From: Bacteroidota bacterium
GTDB lineage: Bacteria; Bacteroidota; Bacteroidia; Bacteroidales; VadinHA17
Reading direction: 5' to 3'
DNA length: 64,000 nucleotides
Assembly: GCA_029552825.1 (NCBI GenBank)
Contig: JAKPDL010000187.1
Location: forward strand, 19,197 to 83,196
Both the position numbers and the translations under genes were made by a program. The first letter of the stretch is position 1, and each line of letters opens with the position of its first letter. Shown in pieces: positions 1-8,367 of this stretch. The notes beneath the pieces are model-generated. The model was not told where the DNA came from. It saw only the letters and a list, made by a program, of their open reading frames with translations, and did no database searches.

Positions 1-699
1 ACTATTGGCAATAAGCCAATAATAAGGCTTGTATACGAACAGGCTTTGAAGGCAATAGAAAATGTTTATGTTGCCACTGATGACGAAAGAATTCTGAAAG
101 CTGTCGTGGAATTTGGCGGCAAAGCAGTTATGACATCAACCCTGCATCGCAGCGGCACTGACCGATGCGCCGAAGCAGTAAAAATAATCGAGGAAACTAC
201 AGGCAGGAGCACAGATGTTATCATAAATATCCAGGGTGACGAGCCCTTTGTAAAACCGGAACATATAAGCCTGCTTGCCTCATGCTTCGATGATCCATCG
301 GTGGAAATAGCAACACTAATACGAAGGGTAAAACAGGGAGAAAACATCTTCGACGAAAACCATCCCAAAGTTGTTATTAATATTTTCGGCGACGCAATCT
401 ATTTTAGCAGGTCTGTAATACCATTCATTAGAGATGCCGGGAAACCTGAATGGAATTTGAAGCACAATTATTTCAAGCACATAGGAATTTATGCCTTCAG
501 GAAAGAGACCCTTTTCAAAGTAACCTCCCTTGAACCAAGCTCACTGGAAATTGCGGAATCCCTTGAACAAAACCGGTGGATAGAAAACGGCTTAAAAATA
601 AGAACCGCAGTGGTAGACTGGGAGAGCATTAGCGTGGATACTCCTGCAGATCTTGAAGTTGCAAGAAGATTCTATGAAAAAATGCGCCTTGAGGATTAA
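1..699 (+). CDS. kdsB: 3-deoxy-manno-octulosonate cytidylyltransferase (5' end outside window)
   Basis: Activates Kdo by transferring CMP from CTP, giving CMP-Kdo for the lipopolysaccharide inner core in the cytoplasm. The open frame runs in from base 1; the first visible residues (TIGNKPIIRLVYEQA) match the stretch just after the nucleotide-binding N-terminus of the family, so about 15-20 residues lie outside the window. Family signatures seen are VATDDERI, HRSGTDRCAEA, NIQGDEPFV, a KHIGIYAFR segment and a C-terminal VDTPADLEVA. The 232 visible codons plus the missing part fit the usual length of about 250. The TTG at 46 is internal and not a real start. A small T9SS-cargo gene begins 56 nt downstream. 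Identification is secure. Confidence 0.95.
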   Translation, partial: TIGNKPIIRLVYEQALKAIENVYVATDDERILKAVVEFGGKAVMTSTLHRSGTDRCAEAVKIIEETTGRSTDVIINIQGDEPFVKPEHISLLASCFDDPSVEIATLIRRVKQGENIFDENHPKVVINIFGDAIYFSRSVIPFIRDAGKPEWNLKHNYFKHIGIYAFRKETLFKVTSLEPSSLEIAESLEQNRWIENGLKIRTAVVDWESISVDTPADLEVARRFYEKMRLED

Positions 700-755
700 T
701 CCAGGTGAAACTTTTGCACAGTTTTTGCAGTATAAATGTTTGAAGCAGATAAATA

Positions 756-1124
756 ATGAAAAGCCTGTTTTTAATTCTGGCCGCTTTCGTTATAAGTTCC
801 TCCCTATTTGCCCAGAAGGACTCAACGGCACTTGCACTGAAGAGTAGCAATAAGCTATCTGCATCAGATAATTCCACATCAGTAAGCATTTATCCGGTAC
901 CTGTAAAAGACGGGCAGTTTACAATAAAAAGCATTAAGGAAATCTCATCGGTGAGAATTACAAATATTATAGGACAGGAAATATTTAAAGCCAATTATAA
1001 CAACCCCGAAAAAGAGATTCAGGTTTCCCTAGACAATCCCAACAGGGGAATGTATATTGTAGTTATTACATTCACAGACAGAACACGCCTGGTTAAAAAA
1101 ATAACAACAGAAGGCACTCAGTAG
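756..1124 (+). CDS. small secreted protein consisting almost only of a T9SS type A sorting domain
   Basis: A 122-residue exported protein. Residues 1-19 form a Sec signal peptide ending in SLFAQ. About 25 low-complexity Ser/Ala/Lys residues follow, then from about residue 43 an approximately 80-residue Por-secretion-type C-terminal domain: the SIYPVPVKDGQFTI start, a VRITNIIGQEI strand pair, the NRGMYIVVI motif and a basic VKKIT end. This domain is recognised by the type IX translocon, whose SprA pore is encoded further along the window. What is odd is that almost no cargo precedes the sorting signal. It could be a peptide-like surface product, a remnant of a larger cargo protein or a decoy substrate. 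The ATG at 756 is chosen because it gives a clean signal peptide. Confidence 0.85.
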   Translation: MKSLFLILAAFVISSSLFAQKDSTALALKSSNKLSASDNSTSVSIYPVPVKDGQFTIKSIKEISSVRITNIIGQEIFKANYNNPEKEIQVSLDNPNRGMYIVVITFTDRTRLVKKITTEGTQ

Positions 1125-1166
1125 TGGCGCTAAAAGCAGTCGAATTCAATTTATCTCAGAAATTTA

Positions 1167-2153
1167 TTACCCCTCAATCAGGAGATTGAAATATTTTTTC
1201 TCTTCACTGAAATCTGCCTCCGGGACTCTTTTCTCAAACTGCGAAATTTTCCTGAGAGTTCTGGCAGCGAAATCTTTTACAGCTGCAGGATTGGTTGAAA
1301 TGAACCTGTGATTTCTGGCTTTTACTATTTCCATTGCTTCATTGAAAATCGAAAAAGTTTCCTTTTCAAAAAAAGCATCCATGAAAGAATTAAAAATATA
1401 ATCTATTGCCGTTTCAGATGGATGAATCATATCGGCAGCATAAAATCTATAGTCACGCAGGTCGTCCATAAGCAGTTCATATGCCGGAAAATACCCCGGG
1501 GATATTTTATGGCCCAGAAGTTTCTCAATTGCAAGAAAAAGTATTGATTTGCTTACCTGGTTGCCATGTGCTCCTTCTTTCAGATACCTTACCGGACTTA
1601 CTGTGAAAATGACACTTAGTTCAGGGTTAAAAGCCGCAATACGGTCGAGCAGTTTTTCCCATAATTCGCATATCCCCTCAACCTCCAGCAGTTCGTTGCT
1701 GAACATCGTTGAAGGCAACTTATGACAGTTCGAAACAACCATCCCCCCCTCCTTCAGTTTGTAAACCCGGGCAGTCCCGAAAGTGACAAACAGAAATTGA
1801 GCTTGCTTCAGAAAATCATGTGCTTTAGCGTTTGAATCATTAATTTTCTCAATGGCATGATCGGGATCGACAGAAGAAAAATTAGTATAATGGTAAAAAC
1901 TGTGATAAAGATTGTCATAATAAAAAAGGTCATTTTTAGTAAAAACCCGCCCCGACATAATCATATCAAGAGTACTGGCAATGGAAACAGGGTTATAGAT
2001 TGTTCCGTATGGGTTTATCATCACTTTCATCTTCGCTTCAGCCATTTTGCTGCCGATCTCCATCGCAAAACATGAACCCATAAACATCACTCCGGTGTGA
2101 TAAGTAATTTTTTTCTCACCGGGTTCTATATTGAAAGTTGTTCGGAGATTCAT
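1167..2153 (-). CDS. GSCFA domain-containing protein
   Basis: A 328-residue protein of the GSCFA family, a Bacteroidota- and alphaproteobacteria-rich group related to SGNH/GDSL hydrolases; no substrate is established. The naming motif GSCFA is at residues 26-30 and would hold the nucleophilic Ser. Further conserved blocks are FVTFGTARVY, a VSPVRY segment followed by NQVSKSIL, and the C-terminal AADMIHPSETAIDYIF, which resembles the Asp/His part of the SGNH active site. There is no signal peptide, so it is probably cytoplasmic. It lies 7 nt downstream of an alpha/beta hydrolase on the same strand, and the two are probably co-transcribed as a pair of esterase-like enzymes. Confidence 0.85.
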   Translation of the reverse strand: MNLRTTFNIEPGEKKITYHTGVMFMGSCFAMEIGSKMAEAKMKVMINPYGTIYNPVSIASTLDMIMSGRVFTKNDLFYYDNLYHSFYHYTNFSSVDPDHAIEKINDSNAKAHDFLKQAQFLFVTFGTARVYKLKEGGMVVSNCHKLPSTMFSNELLEVEGICELWEKLLDRIAAFNPELSVIFTVSPVRYLKEGAHGNQVSKSILFLAIEKLLGHKISPGYFPAYELLMDDLRDYRFYAADMIHPSETAIDYIFNSFMDAFFEKETFSIFNEAMEIVKARNHRFISTNPAAVKDFAARTLRKISQFEKRVPEADFSEEKKYFNLLIEG

Positions 2154-2160
2154 ATTTTCA

Positions 2161-2982
2161 TTATTCCGTATTACTTCTTATCCAGTCAATAATAACAGAA
2201 AAAACCTCATCCCTGAAAGGTTCGTTATGAAGCTCATGATATCCTCCCTCCCACAAGCGGAAGGTTATTTTGTTCGACCTGGAGGCAATTTCCATGCTGG
2301 CTGCAGGTGAAGTAATTTTATCTTCCGCTCCGTGAAGCAATAACACAGGAACGTTTATACTTTCTGCATTTTTCATAATATATTCACCTGATGAAACGGC
2401 ACTGAAAAAAAGGCTAACCGAAATTCGGCCATGAACAAGCGGATCCTTTTCATACTTGTCAACTTCGTCCTGTTTGTGCGAGAGATGTTCTGTAACCAGC
2501 CCCGTATGCTGTGTGAGCGAAGGCAGGATACTCTTCATTATACGCGCAAGCGTTACTTTTGCACCTGACGGTGGAAATGCGAGCCTTATCCATGGCGATG
2601 TGACTATTGCACCTTTTATGTGAGGATTCCTTTTAATGAGATAAGCCAGAACTATTCCTCCACCCATACTGTGACCATATATAAAAACCGGCCTCTCCGG
2701 ATAGCTTTTTGCGCTTTCTTCCAAAAGAATATCAAGCATTTCATCAATCTGGTCATAGTTTTTAATATGACCTCTTTTGCCATCCGACCTGCCATGGCCC
2801 GGAAGATCAACCCCCTGAAACATTATACCTGCAGAAGTGAACTTTGTTGCCCAGTCACTATATCTCATTATATGTTCTCCGAGGCCATGAACCATAATAA
2901 CTGAAGCTTTTGCTTCACCTGAAGGGCTCCATTTGTACCCTCTTAACAATAGCCCATCTGAAAGTCTGATATTTAAATCCAT
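2161..2982 (-). CDS. alpha/beta hydrolase, monoacylglycerol lipase / lysophospholipase-like
   Basis: A 273-residue alpha/beta-fold hydrolase of the Hydrolase_4 (serine aminopeptidase S33, monoglyceride lipase-like) type. The oxyanion-hole block VHGLGEH is at 31-37, the family motif DLPGHGRSDG at 59-68, and the nucleophile elbow GHSMGG at 103-108 with Ser105. The other triad members fit Asp221 (HGAEDKITS) and His249 (GGYHELHNEP). No signal peptide is evident, so it is likely cytoplasmic or membrane-associated and acts on lipid esters; the exact substrate cannot be told. It is the first gene of a two-gene unit with the GSCFA protein. No convincing Bacteroidota -7 box was found just upstream. 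Confidence 0.87.
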   Translation of the reverse strand: MDLNIRLSDGLLLRGYKWSPSGEAKASVIMVHGLGEHIMRYSDWATKFTSAGIMFQGVDLPGHGRSDGKRGHIKNYDQIDEMLDILLEESAKSYPERPVFIYGHSMGGGIVLAYLIKRNPHIKGAIVTSPWIRLAFPPSGAKVTLARIMKSILPSLTQHTGLVTEHLSHKQDEVDKYEKDPLVHGRISVSLFFSAVSSGEYIMKNAESINVPVLLLHGAEDKITSPAASMEIASRSNKITFRLWEGGYHELHNEPFRDEVFSVIIDWIRSNTE

Positions 2983-3272
2983 CTGTTATTTGTTTGTCCA
3001 TAAAAATAATAAAAAACACGCCGCACTCTCATCAGAGGCACTTTATTATATGCCGTCTTATAATTAAACCCAGCTTAATTTAATTTGAATTGTAAAAATT
3101 TTTATTCGAGTAATAATTTATACTGTTTTTTTTATTCCATTGAATATATGCAACTTAAATCAACCTGTTATTTAGAATCATTTATTATTTTTAAGAATAT
3201 AGGATATTAAGATTTGTTTATCTTAAATTATTTTTTTATATTTGCAGTGAACAATTGAAAAAAATTATCAAT
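2983..3272. other. AT-rich intergenic region between divergent genes
   Basis: About 290 bases without a gene, the longest gap in the window. It is strongly AT-rich with A and T runs. At its right end is the sigma-factor promoter described separately. No tRNA, small ORF with coding character, or long inverted repeat was seen. Confidence 0.7.
3213..3244 (+). promoter_or_regulatory. Bacteroidota-type promoter for the ECF sigma factor
   Basis: A TTTG at 3213-3216 and TATATTTG at 3237-3244 are separated by 20 nt and match the primary-sigma consensus of Bacteroidota (TTTG then TAnnTTTG). Transcription would start near 3248-3251. That leaves the TTG at 3255 almost at the 5' end and supports the ATG at 3273 as the true start. 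Confidence 0.75.
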
Positions 3273-3776
3273 ATGACGATACATGAATTTAATAACCGGC
3301 TTATTGAACTGAAAGGGAACCTTCACAGATTTGCTTTAAGTCTCACCTACAACCGTGAAGATGCCCTTGATCTTGTTCAGGATACATATCTTAAAGCTAT
3401 TGCAAACAAGGATAAATTTGTTGATTATACAAATCTGAAAGCATGGGTTTTTACAATAATGAAAAACACATTTATTAATAATTACCGCAGGGGTCAAAAA
3501 GGAAACACAATAATAGACAGTACAAAAGACCTTTATTATATCAATCTTCCCCAGGACAAAGGTTCGATTTCACCCGAATCGAGTTATGCTGCCGAAGAGA
3601 TTGAAAAAGCGATAGATTCTCTTGATGATGAATACAGGTTACCTTTCAGAATGCATGTGGAGGGGTTTAAGTATGAAGAAATAGCTGAAAAGCTGAAACT
3701 TAAAACCGGTACTGTAAAAAGTAGAATCTTTTTTGCAAGGCAGAAACTGATGAAAATACTTAAGGACTACAATTAA
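3273..3776 (+). CDS. RNA polymerase ECF-type sigma-70 factor
   Basis: A 167-residue group 4 sigma factor that directs RNA polymerase to a specific promoter set. Region 2 spans roughly residues 10-75 and includes REDALDLVQDTYLKA and the NLKAWVFTIMKNTFINNYRR promoter-melting segment. After a linker, region 4 near the C-terminus holds SLDDEYRLPFRMHVEGF and the helix-turn-helix YEEIAEKLKLKTGTVKSRI. The ATG at 3273 is preferred over an in-frame TTG at 3255 because of the promoter position. No anti-sigma factor or SusCD-like pair is adjacent; the next gene converges and is unrelated to known anti-sigma families. It may be a constitutively available ECF factor of the kind common in Bacteroidota, with control coming from its own promoter. 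Confidence 0.93.
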   Translation: MTIHEFNNRLIELKGNLHRFALSLTYNREDALDLVQDTYLKAIANKDKFVDYTNLKAWVFTIMKNTFINNYRRGQKGNTIIDSTKDLYYINLPQDKGSISPESSYAAEEIEKAIDSLDDEYRLPFRMHVEGFKYEEIAEKLKLKTGTVKSRIFFARQKLMKILKDYN

Positions 3777-3789
3777 AAGTTCTGTATAT

Positions 3790-4836
3790 TCAGATAGCAG
3801 GTTTCTGTTTCTTTACTGGAAAAATTATTGCTCCTGCAAATAGAATAATGAAGGTTGCTGTAATTAACCAGGCCCAGATATTATAAACTATTGATTCAGC
3901 CTTCATTATGTAAGGTTCTGTAAGAAAAAATTCAGATTTAACCTGCCATAACGGGAAGCCAGTACTATCCTTAAGCATGCTATTGCTACTCACCTGTTTT
4001 CCAGGCATTACAATTCTTACGCTATAATTACTGAACCTTTGTCCCAGAAGATCCTCAATTACCCTCATTGCCGAATCGGCTTCTTCCTTAAATTCAATTG
4101 CTTCCTTTTCGCCTGTAAGTTTTTTCAGAATAACTCCCTGTGACCAGAGAGAATCAAAATCATTCATATTATCCCTTACCATACTGTATAATATTGCTTC
4201 TTTCTCCTTGGTATTGCCTTTGATACCTTTCCCTTCTGTTAATTTATTGAAGGTATTAATCCATTCTGAAATCAAACTCCGCCACATCCATATTTCCTGG
4301 TGTGATTTTACACTGTCGTCCAGTACTTTGTACCTCAAACTATCCGGACCTATTAAAAGCCTGGTTTTTTCTGCTTCCGGCAGATAAAACCATTTCAGTT
4401 CATCATCCGGCATAAATGAGGCAACGGGATAACCATGATTTATCCTTTTTTCGACAATTTCGGAAAAATTGTAATGAGTATCGAACCATCTGAATTTCTT
4501 TCGAAATTCAACTCGTCTTACTGTGCTCTTATTGAGGCTGCTATCGGAAGAATAATAATTGTTGAGTTCTTCAGCGTTACTGAAGTTTTTAACAGCCCTT
4601 CTTACCCTGATAGTATCTCCATTTTTGTTAATTTCCAGAGAATCTCTTATTGACCAGGTCGAATCGTATGGAACCTGAACGTCCGGGATATTGAATTTAG
4701 CATTCACCCCTCTCATTTCAATCCTTCTTTCAATTGACCCGTCCATCCTAACAATATCTGTGACAGTTGTTTCCGGTTCATTGCATGAATGCAATGACAG
4801 AAATAAAATCAGAACTGTTTTAAATGTTTTCTTCAT
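3790..4836 (-). CDS. hypothetical envelope protein with N-terminal signal and C-terminal membrane helix
   Basis: No family was recognised in this 348-residue protein. The N-terminus (MKKTFKTVLILFLSLHSC) is a signal sequence with a lipobox-like LHSC, atypical because His is at -2; Cys18 could be lipidated. The body is hydrophilic and rich in charged residues and in Trp/Tyr, without obvious repeats. Near the C-terminus a single hydrophobic helix (AWLITATFIILFAGAIIF) is followed by a basic tail VKKQKPAI, which suggests an inner-membrane anchor with most of the protein in the periplasm. It converges with the ECF sigma gene across about 13 nt. A link to that sigma factor is possible but not shown by the sequence. 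Confidence 0.75.
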   Translation of the reverse strand: MKKTFKTVLILFLSLHSCNEPETTVTDIVRMDGSIERRIEMRGVNAKFNIPDVQVPYDSTWSIRDSLEINKNGDTIRVRRAVKNFSNAEELNNYYSSDSSLNKSTVRRVEFRKKFRWFDTHYNFSEIVEKRINHGYPVASFMPDDELKWFYLPEAEKTRLLIGPDSLRYKVLDDSVKSHQEIWMWRSLISEWINTFNKLTEGKGIKGNTKEKEAILYSMVRDNMNDFDSLWSQGVILKKLTGEKEAIEFKEEADSAMRVIEDLLGQRFSNYSVRIVMPGKQVSSNSMLKDSTGFPLWQVKSEFFLTEPYIMKAESIVYNIWAWLITATFIILFAGAIIFPVKKQKPAI

Positions 4837-4926
4837 GAATTAATTTTTGGTTATAACACCTTGTATTGTTTTAAATTGTTCTAATAATAAAATTAATAAA
4901 CTAATAGTAAATTTACAACGCAAATA

Positions 4927-5346
4927 ATGATTAGTATGTTGCAGAAAGTTATATCATTGAGTACGCATTCAAGGAACGGATTATATGACATTACTTCGAT
5001 TGTTGAGTCTGTGGTAAAAGAAAGTGGTGTAAGAAGCGGGATTGCATCGGTTTATGCAAGGGGCTCAACCTGTGCAATCATGATACAGGAGAACTGGGAC
5101 GAATCGGTTCAGACTGATGTAATCACACTGCTTAACAAGCTGATACCTCATGGTGTATGGGAGCACGACAGGCAGGACAACAACGGGGATGCTCATCTTA
5201 AAGCCGGAATTGTTGGACCTTCCGAAACCATTCCTGTTGTCGAAGGCAAGCTCGGACTTTCAACATGGCAGAACATTTTTTTCTGTGAGTTTGACGGGCC
5301 CAGAAACAGGAGGGAGATTATGGTAACCGTTATCGGTGAAAAATAA
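4927..5346 (+). CDS. YjbQ / UPF0047 family protein
   Basis: A 139-residue cytoplasmic protein of the YjbQ (UPF0047) family, whose members are annotated as secondary thiamine-phosphate synthase enzymes because some complement thiE mutants; the physiological role remains unclear. Family blocks are seen in order: GLYDITSIVESVV, a beta strand with QENWDESVQTD, then the signature HLKAGIVGPSETIPVVEGKL with GLSTWQNIFFCEFDGPRNRR. The pocket histidine region is DNNGDAHLKA. Length matches the family at about 135-140. A second in-frame ATG at 4936 is an equally plausible start. It stands alone, converging with queG. Confidence 0.88.
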   Translation: MISMLQKVISLSTHSRNGLYDITSIVESVVKESGVRSGIASVYARGSTCAIMIQENWDESVQTDVITLLNKLIPHGVWEHDRQDNNGDAHLKAGIVGPSETIPVVEGKLGLSTWQNIFFCEFDGPRNRREIMVTVIGEK

Positions 5347-5363
5347 AATATAAAATAAAGAAG

Positions 5364-6302
5364 TCAGGCTGAATACTGAAGAATAATTTCGACGTTTTTT
5401 TTGAATCTCTCAAATCCCACACGTGCCACTGATGTTTTTCCGAAAAGTTTCAGGAACTTTTCCCTGTCGAGTGAAAGCCATTCCTGCCTTGTCATTGAAA
5501 GTATCTCTGGCGAAGCATTAAGCTCAGGATGATTATGGTATGGGATGTTTTTATTCCATGGACATACCTCCTGACATATATCACATCCATAAACTCTGCG
5601 TTCGAACAGAGGTGCTACCCCATGGTCTATTGGATTTCTGTTTTCGATTGTGAGATTTGCAATACACTTTCTGGCATCAATTGTACGGTTTGTGTTTATA
5701 GCGCCTGTTGGGCATCTATTTATGCATTCCTCACAACTGCCACATCTGTCCTCTCTTACTGGCTCATCATATTCCAGATCTATATCAAGCATTAAAATTC
5801 CTATGAAAAAAAAGGATCCCTTTGTTTCGTTTATCACAAGCGAATTTTTCCCCTGCCATCCAAGTCCTGCCTCAACAGCCCAGGGCTTTTCAAGCACAGG
5901 CGATGAATCGCAGGAGGTTTTGCCCTGAACACCCGGTACAATAGTTCTTATAAAAGAAAGAAGGCTTTCGAGTTTCCCGGTAATAACGTGATGGTAATCT
6001 GTTCCAAGAGCATATCTCGAAATTATAGGCACGTCCATTCCAGTCTGAATATCAGCCGTAAAATAACTCATCCCTGTAACAACGATAGACCTTACACCTG
6101 GAAAAAACAGAGCAGGATCAATTCTCCTGGCAATGCTTCCTGAAAGATAATTCATACTGTCATTCATACCTGCCCTGCACCATTGAGTGAAGGGTCCTTC
6201 ATATTCCGAAAGTCTTCTGTAGCGGGCTATTCCGCACAAGTCAAATCCCAGTGTGTATGCTTTCTTCTTAATTGCTGCGGATATATCGCCTGTGTTACCC
6301 AT
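5364..6302 (-). CDS. queG: epoxyqueuosine reductase
   Basis: Catalyses the last step of queuosine formation, the cobalamin-dependent reduction of epoxyqueuosine to queuosine in tRNA. It is a 312-residue cytoplasmic iron-sulfur protein. The catalytic Asp region is CDSSPVLEK (Asp132). A ferredoxin-like domain carries the first [4Fe-4S] cluster as CGSCEECINRCP (Cys187, 190, 193, 197) and the second with Cys240, 243 and 247 in CDICQEVCPW. It lacks the C-terminal HEAT-repeat extension of longer QueG forms. It starts 7 nt after the MIP18-family gene, so it is probably the last gene of the SUF operon, which would tie this double-cluster enzyme to cluster supply. Confidence 0.93.
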   Translation of the reverse strand: MGNTGDISAAIKKKAYTLGFDLCGIARYRRLSEYEGPFTQWCRAGMNDSMNYLSGSIARRIDPALFFPGVRSIVVTGMSYFTADIQTGMDVPIISRYALGTDYHHVITGKLESLLSFIRTIVPGVQGKTSCDSSPVLEKPWAVEAGLGWQGKNSLVINETKGSFFFIGILMLDIDLEYDEPVREDRCGSCEECINRCPTGAINTNRTIDARKCIANLTIENRNPIDHGVAPLFERRVYGCDICQEVCPWNKNIPYHNHPELNASPEILSMTRQEWLSLDREKFLKLFGKTSVARVGFERFKKNVEIILQYSA

Positions 6303-6309
6303 TGCTGGT

Positions 6310-6630
6310 TCACATTAAGCCAAGCTCGAGTTTTGCGGCGTCACTTAAGCGGTCCCTGGTCCAGGGAGGATTAAAAGTCAGATTTACTTCACAGTCCTTC
6401 ACACCCCTTGTCCCTGCAACCTTATATTTTACTTCCTCAACCAGTTGGGAAGCAAGAGGACAATTTGGAGCAGTAAGGGTCATTGTAATATGTGCCACAT
6501 GATCATCGTCAATATTTATATCATATATCAGCCCGAGGTCATAAATATTAACAGGAATTTCAGGGTCGTAAACCGATTTCAATACACCTGCGATTCTCGA
6601 TTCTATTTCTTGCTTTTCTGACAGTTCCAT
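6310..6630 (-). CDS. MIP18/DUF59 family iron-sulfur assembly protein (SufT-like)
   Basis: A 106-residue protein of the MIP18 (DUF59) family, which helps maturation of iron-sulfur proteins and is often found at the end of SUF operons. The family block DPEIPVNIYDLGLIYD spans residues 22-37, and the conserved Cys57 lies in LTAPNCPLAS; the C-terminal VNLTFNPPWTRDRLSD also matches. It lies 50 nt downstream of sufE and 7 nt upstream of queG. In the SUF setting its likely job is late-stage cluster transfer to targets. It is a stand-alone domain, not fused to an Mrp-type ATPase. Confidence 0.9.
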   Translation of the reverse strand: MELSEKQEIESRIAGVLKSVYDPEIPVNIYDLGLIYDINIDDDHVAHITMTLTAPNCPLASQLVEEVKYKVAGTRGVKDCEVNLTFNPPWTRDRLSDAAKLELGLM

Positions 6631-6680
6631 GGCAACCTGATTTTTTAAACTAACATTTTAGTAATTAAAGCTCGTGTTTA

Positions 6681-7136
6681 TTAAGCTTCATCAGAACGGT
6701 TTTTATTCATGTTATATTCAAAAGCAATTGCATAAAGTTTCATTTGTTTAATCATTGCCAGCAGTCCGTTCGAGCGCGTGGGAGAGAGGTTTTCCCTGAG
6801 TCCGGTCTTTTCAATAAAATAAAGGTCTGCGTTTTTTATTTCCTCAGGAGTCCTGCCCGAGAGAACACGGATAAGCAGGGAAACTATTCCTCTTGTAATC
6901 AGTGCATCACTGTCGGCACTGAAGTATATTTTCCCATCCCTGAACTCAGGGTAGAGCCACACTTTCGATTGGCATCCTTCAATAAGGTAATCATTCTTTT
7001 TATGTGCAGGGTCGAGAGGTGGTAGTTCCTTCCCCTTTTCTATCAGCAATGCATATCTATCCATCCAGTCGTCAAATGCGCTGAACTCTTCAATTATACT
7101 ATCCTGAATATCGTTAATGCTCATAAACATCTTCAT
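6681..7136 (-). CDS. sufE: cysteine desulfuration protein SufE
   Basis: Accepts the persulfide sulfur from SufS and delivers it to the SufBCD scaffold. The 151 residues match SufE length. The acceptor cysteine is Cys55 in LIEGCQSKVWLYP, followed by the family block with SDALITRGIVSLLIRVLSG. The ATG at 7134-7136 overlaps the sufS stop by one base (TAATG), suggesting translational coupling; later ATGs (residues 3 and 5) are possible starts. It is encoded directly after its partner sufS. Confidence 0.93.
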   Translation of the reverse strand: MKMFMSINDIQDSIIEEFSAFDDWMDRYALLIEKGKELPPLDPAHKKNDYLIEGCQSKVWLYPEFRDGKIYFSADSDALITRGIVSLLIRVLSGRTPEEIKNADLYFIEKTGLRENLSPTRSNGLLAMIKQMKLYAIAFEYNMNKNRSDEA

Positions 7137-8353
7137 TAATAAAACATCCTGATTACTTTACGGATGCCTTCTGCAAGGGTATCTATTTCTTCTTCGGTGT
7201 TGTAAAAACACAAAGATGCTCTTATTGTCCCTTCAAGTCCTAGTCTTTCAATCAGCGGCTGGGCGCAGTGATTACCTGTCCTTACTGCTATTCCCAGCTT
7301 GTCAAGAATCATTCCGGCATCATACTGGTGAATACCTTCGATAACAAAGGAAATTACTGAAACTTTCTCAGCGGCATTTCCGATTATTTTAACCCTGTCG
7401 ATTCCAGAAAGTTTCTCGGTAGCATAATCCAGTAGCCGTTTCTCGCGGTTGCTGATATCTTCCATTCCCAGTTCCCTGATGTAATCAATTGCTCTTCCCA
7501 GTCCGATAAACCCCGGATAGTTGGGTGTTCCTGCCTCAAACTTGAAAGGCAGGTCATTGTATACTGTTTTTTCAAAGCTCACACTTTTAATCATATCACC
7601 ACCTCCATGCCAGGGTGGCATCTCTTCAAGATATTTTTCCCTGCCGTAAAGAATTCCTGTTCCTGCAGGGCCATATATTTTATGACCTGAAAACGTATAA
7701 AAATCGCAGCCGATCTCCTGTATATCAACCTGACAATGCTGAATGCCCTGTGCACCGTCAATTAGTACAGGTATGCCAAGTTGGTGCGCTAACGCAGTAA
7801 CTTCTTTTACTGGCACAATTGTACCCAGGGCATTCGACACCTGTGTAATTGCAACAAGTTTAGTTTTTTCAGTTAGCAGTTTAACATATTTCTCCATTAT
7901 TATTTCACCCCTGTCGGTAACTGGTATTACCTTAAGCCGTGCTCCTTTCCTTTCGCACATCATTTGCCAGGGGACAATGTTGGAATGGTGTTCCAGATTG
8001 CTTATTATGATTTCATCGCCGGGTTTGATATATCTTTCGCCGAATGAAAAAGCAACAGCGTTGATTGAGGCTGTAGTTCCTGAGGTGAAAATTATTTCTT
8101 CCTTTTTGGATGCGTTGATGAAATCTCTGATTTTTTCTCTTGCGTTCTCATAAGCTTCCGAGACCATATCGCTGAGTACATGAACTCCTCTATGGACATT
8201 TGCATTGTAACTTCTGTAGACCTCATCAACAGCCTCGATGACGCATATGGGTTTTTGTGTGGTTGCGGCATTATCAAAATATACTATTCTTCTTCCTCCG
8301 ATTTCCTTCTGTAGAAGCGGAAAATCTTTTCTTATTTCAATTATATCTTTCAA
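7136..8353 (-). CDS. sufS: SufS cysteine desulfurase (group II)
   Basis: A PLP enzyme that removes sulfur from L-cysteine as a protein persulfide for iron-sulfur cluster building. It has 405 residues, normal for SufS. Visible landmarks are the N-terminal YFDNAATTQKP, the region DGAQGIQH that contacts PLP, the PLP-lysine motif SGHKIYGPAG, the GGGDMI loop typical of group II enzymes, and the catalytic Cys363 in RTGNHCAQP. It sits between sufD (14 nt upstream) and sufE (1-nt overlap). Confidence 0.96.
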   Translation of the reverse strand: MKDIIEIRKDFPLLQKEIGGRRIVYFDNAATTQKPICVIEAVDEVYRSYNANVHRGVHVLSDMVSEAYENAREKIRDFINASKKEEIIFTSGTTASINAVAFSFGERYIKPGDEIIISNLEHHSNIVPWQMMCERKGARLKVIPVTDRGEIIMEKYVKLLTEKTKLVAITQVSNALGTIVPVKEVTALAHQLGIPVLIDGAQGIQHCQVDIQEIGCDFYTFSGHKIYGPAGTGILYGREKYLEEMPPWHGGGDMIKSVSFEKTVYNDLPFKFEAGTPNYPGFIGLGRAIDYIRELGMEDISNREKRLLDYATEKLSGIDRVKIIGNAAEKVSVISFVIEGIHQYDAGMILDKLGIAVRTGNHCAQPLIERLGLEGTIRASLCFYNTEEEIDTLAEGIRKVIRMFY

Positions 8354-8367
8354 ATTATAAATTATTT

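Noticed and set aside
46..699. TTG at 46 as the start of kdsB
   Set aside because: The homologous reading frame continues upstream to base 1 with conserved KdsB residues, so the gene is cut by the window edge.
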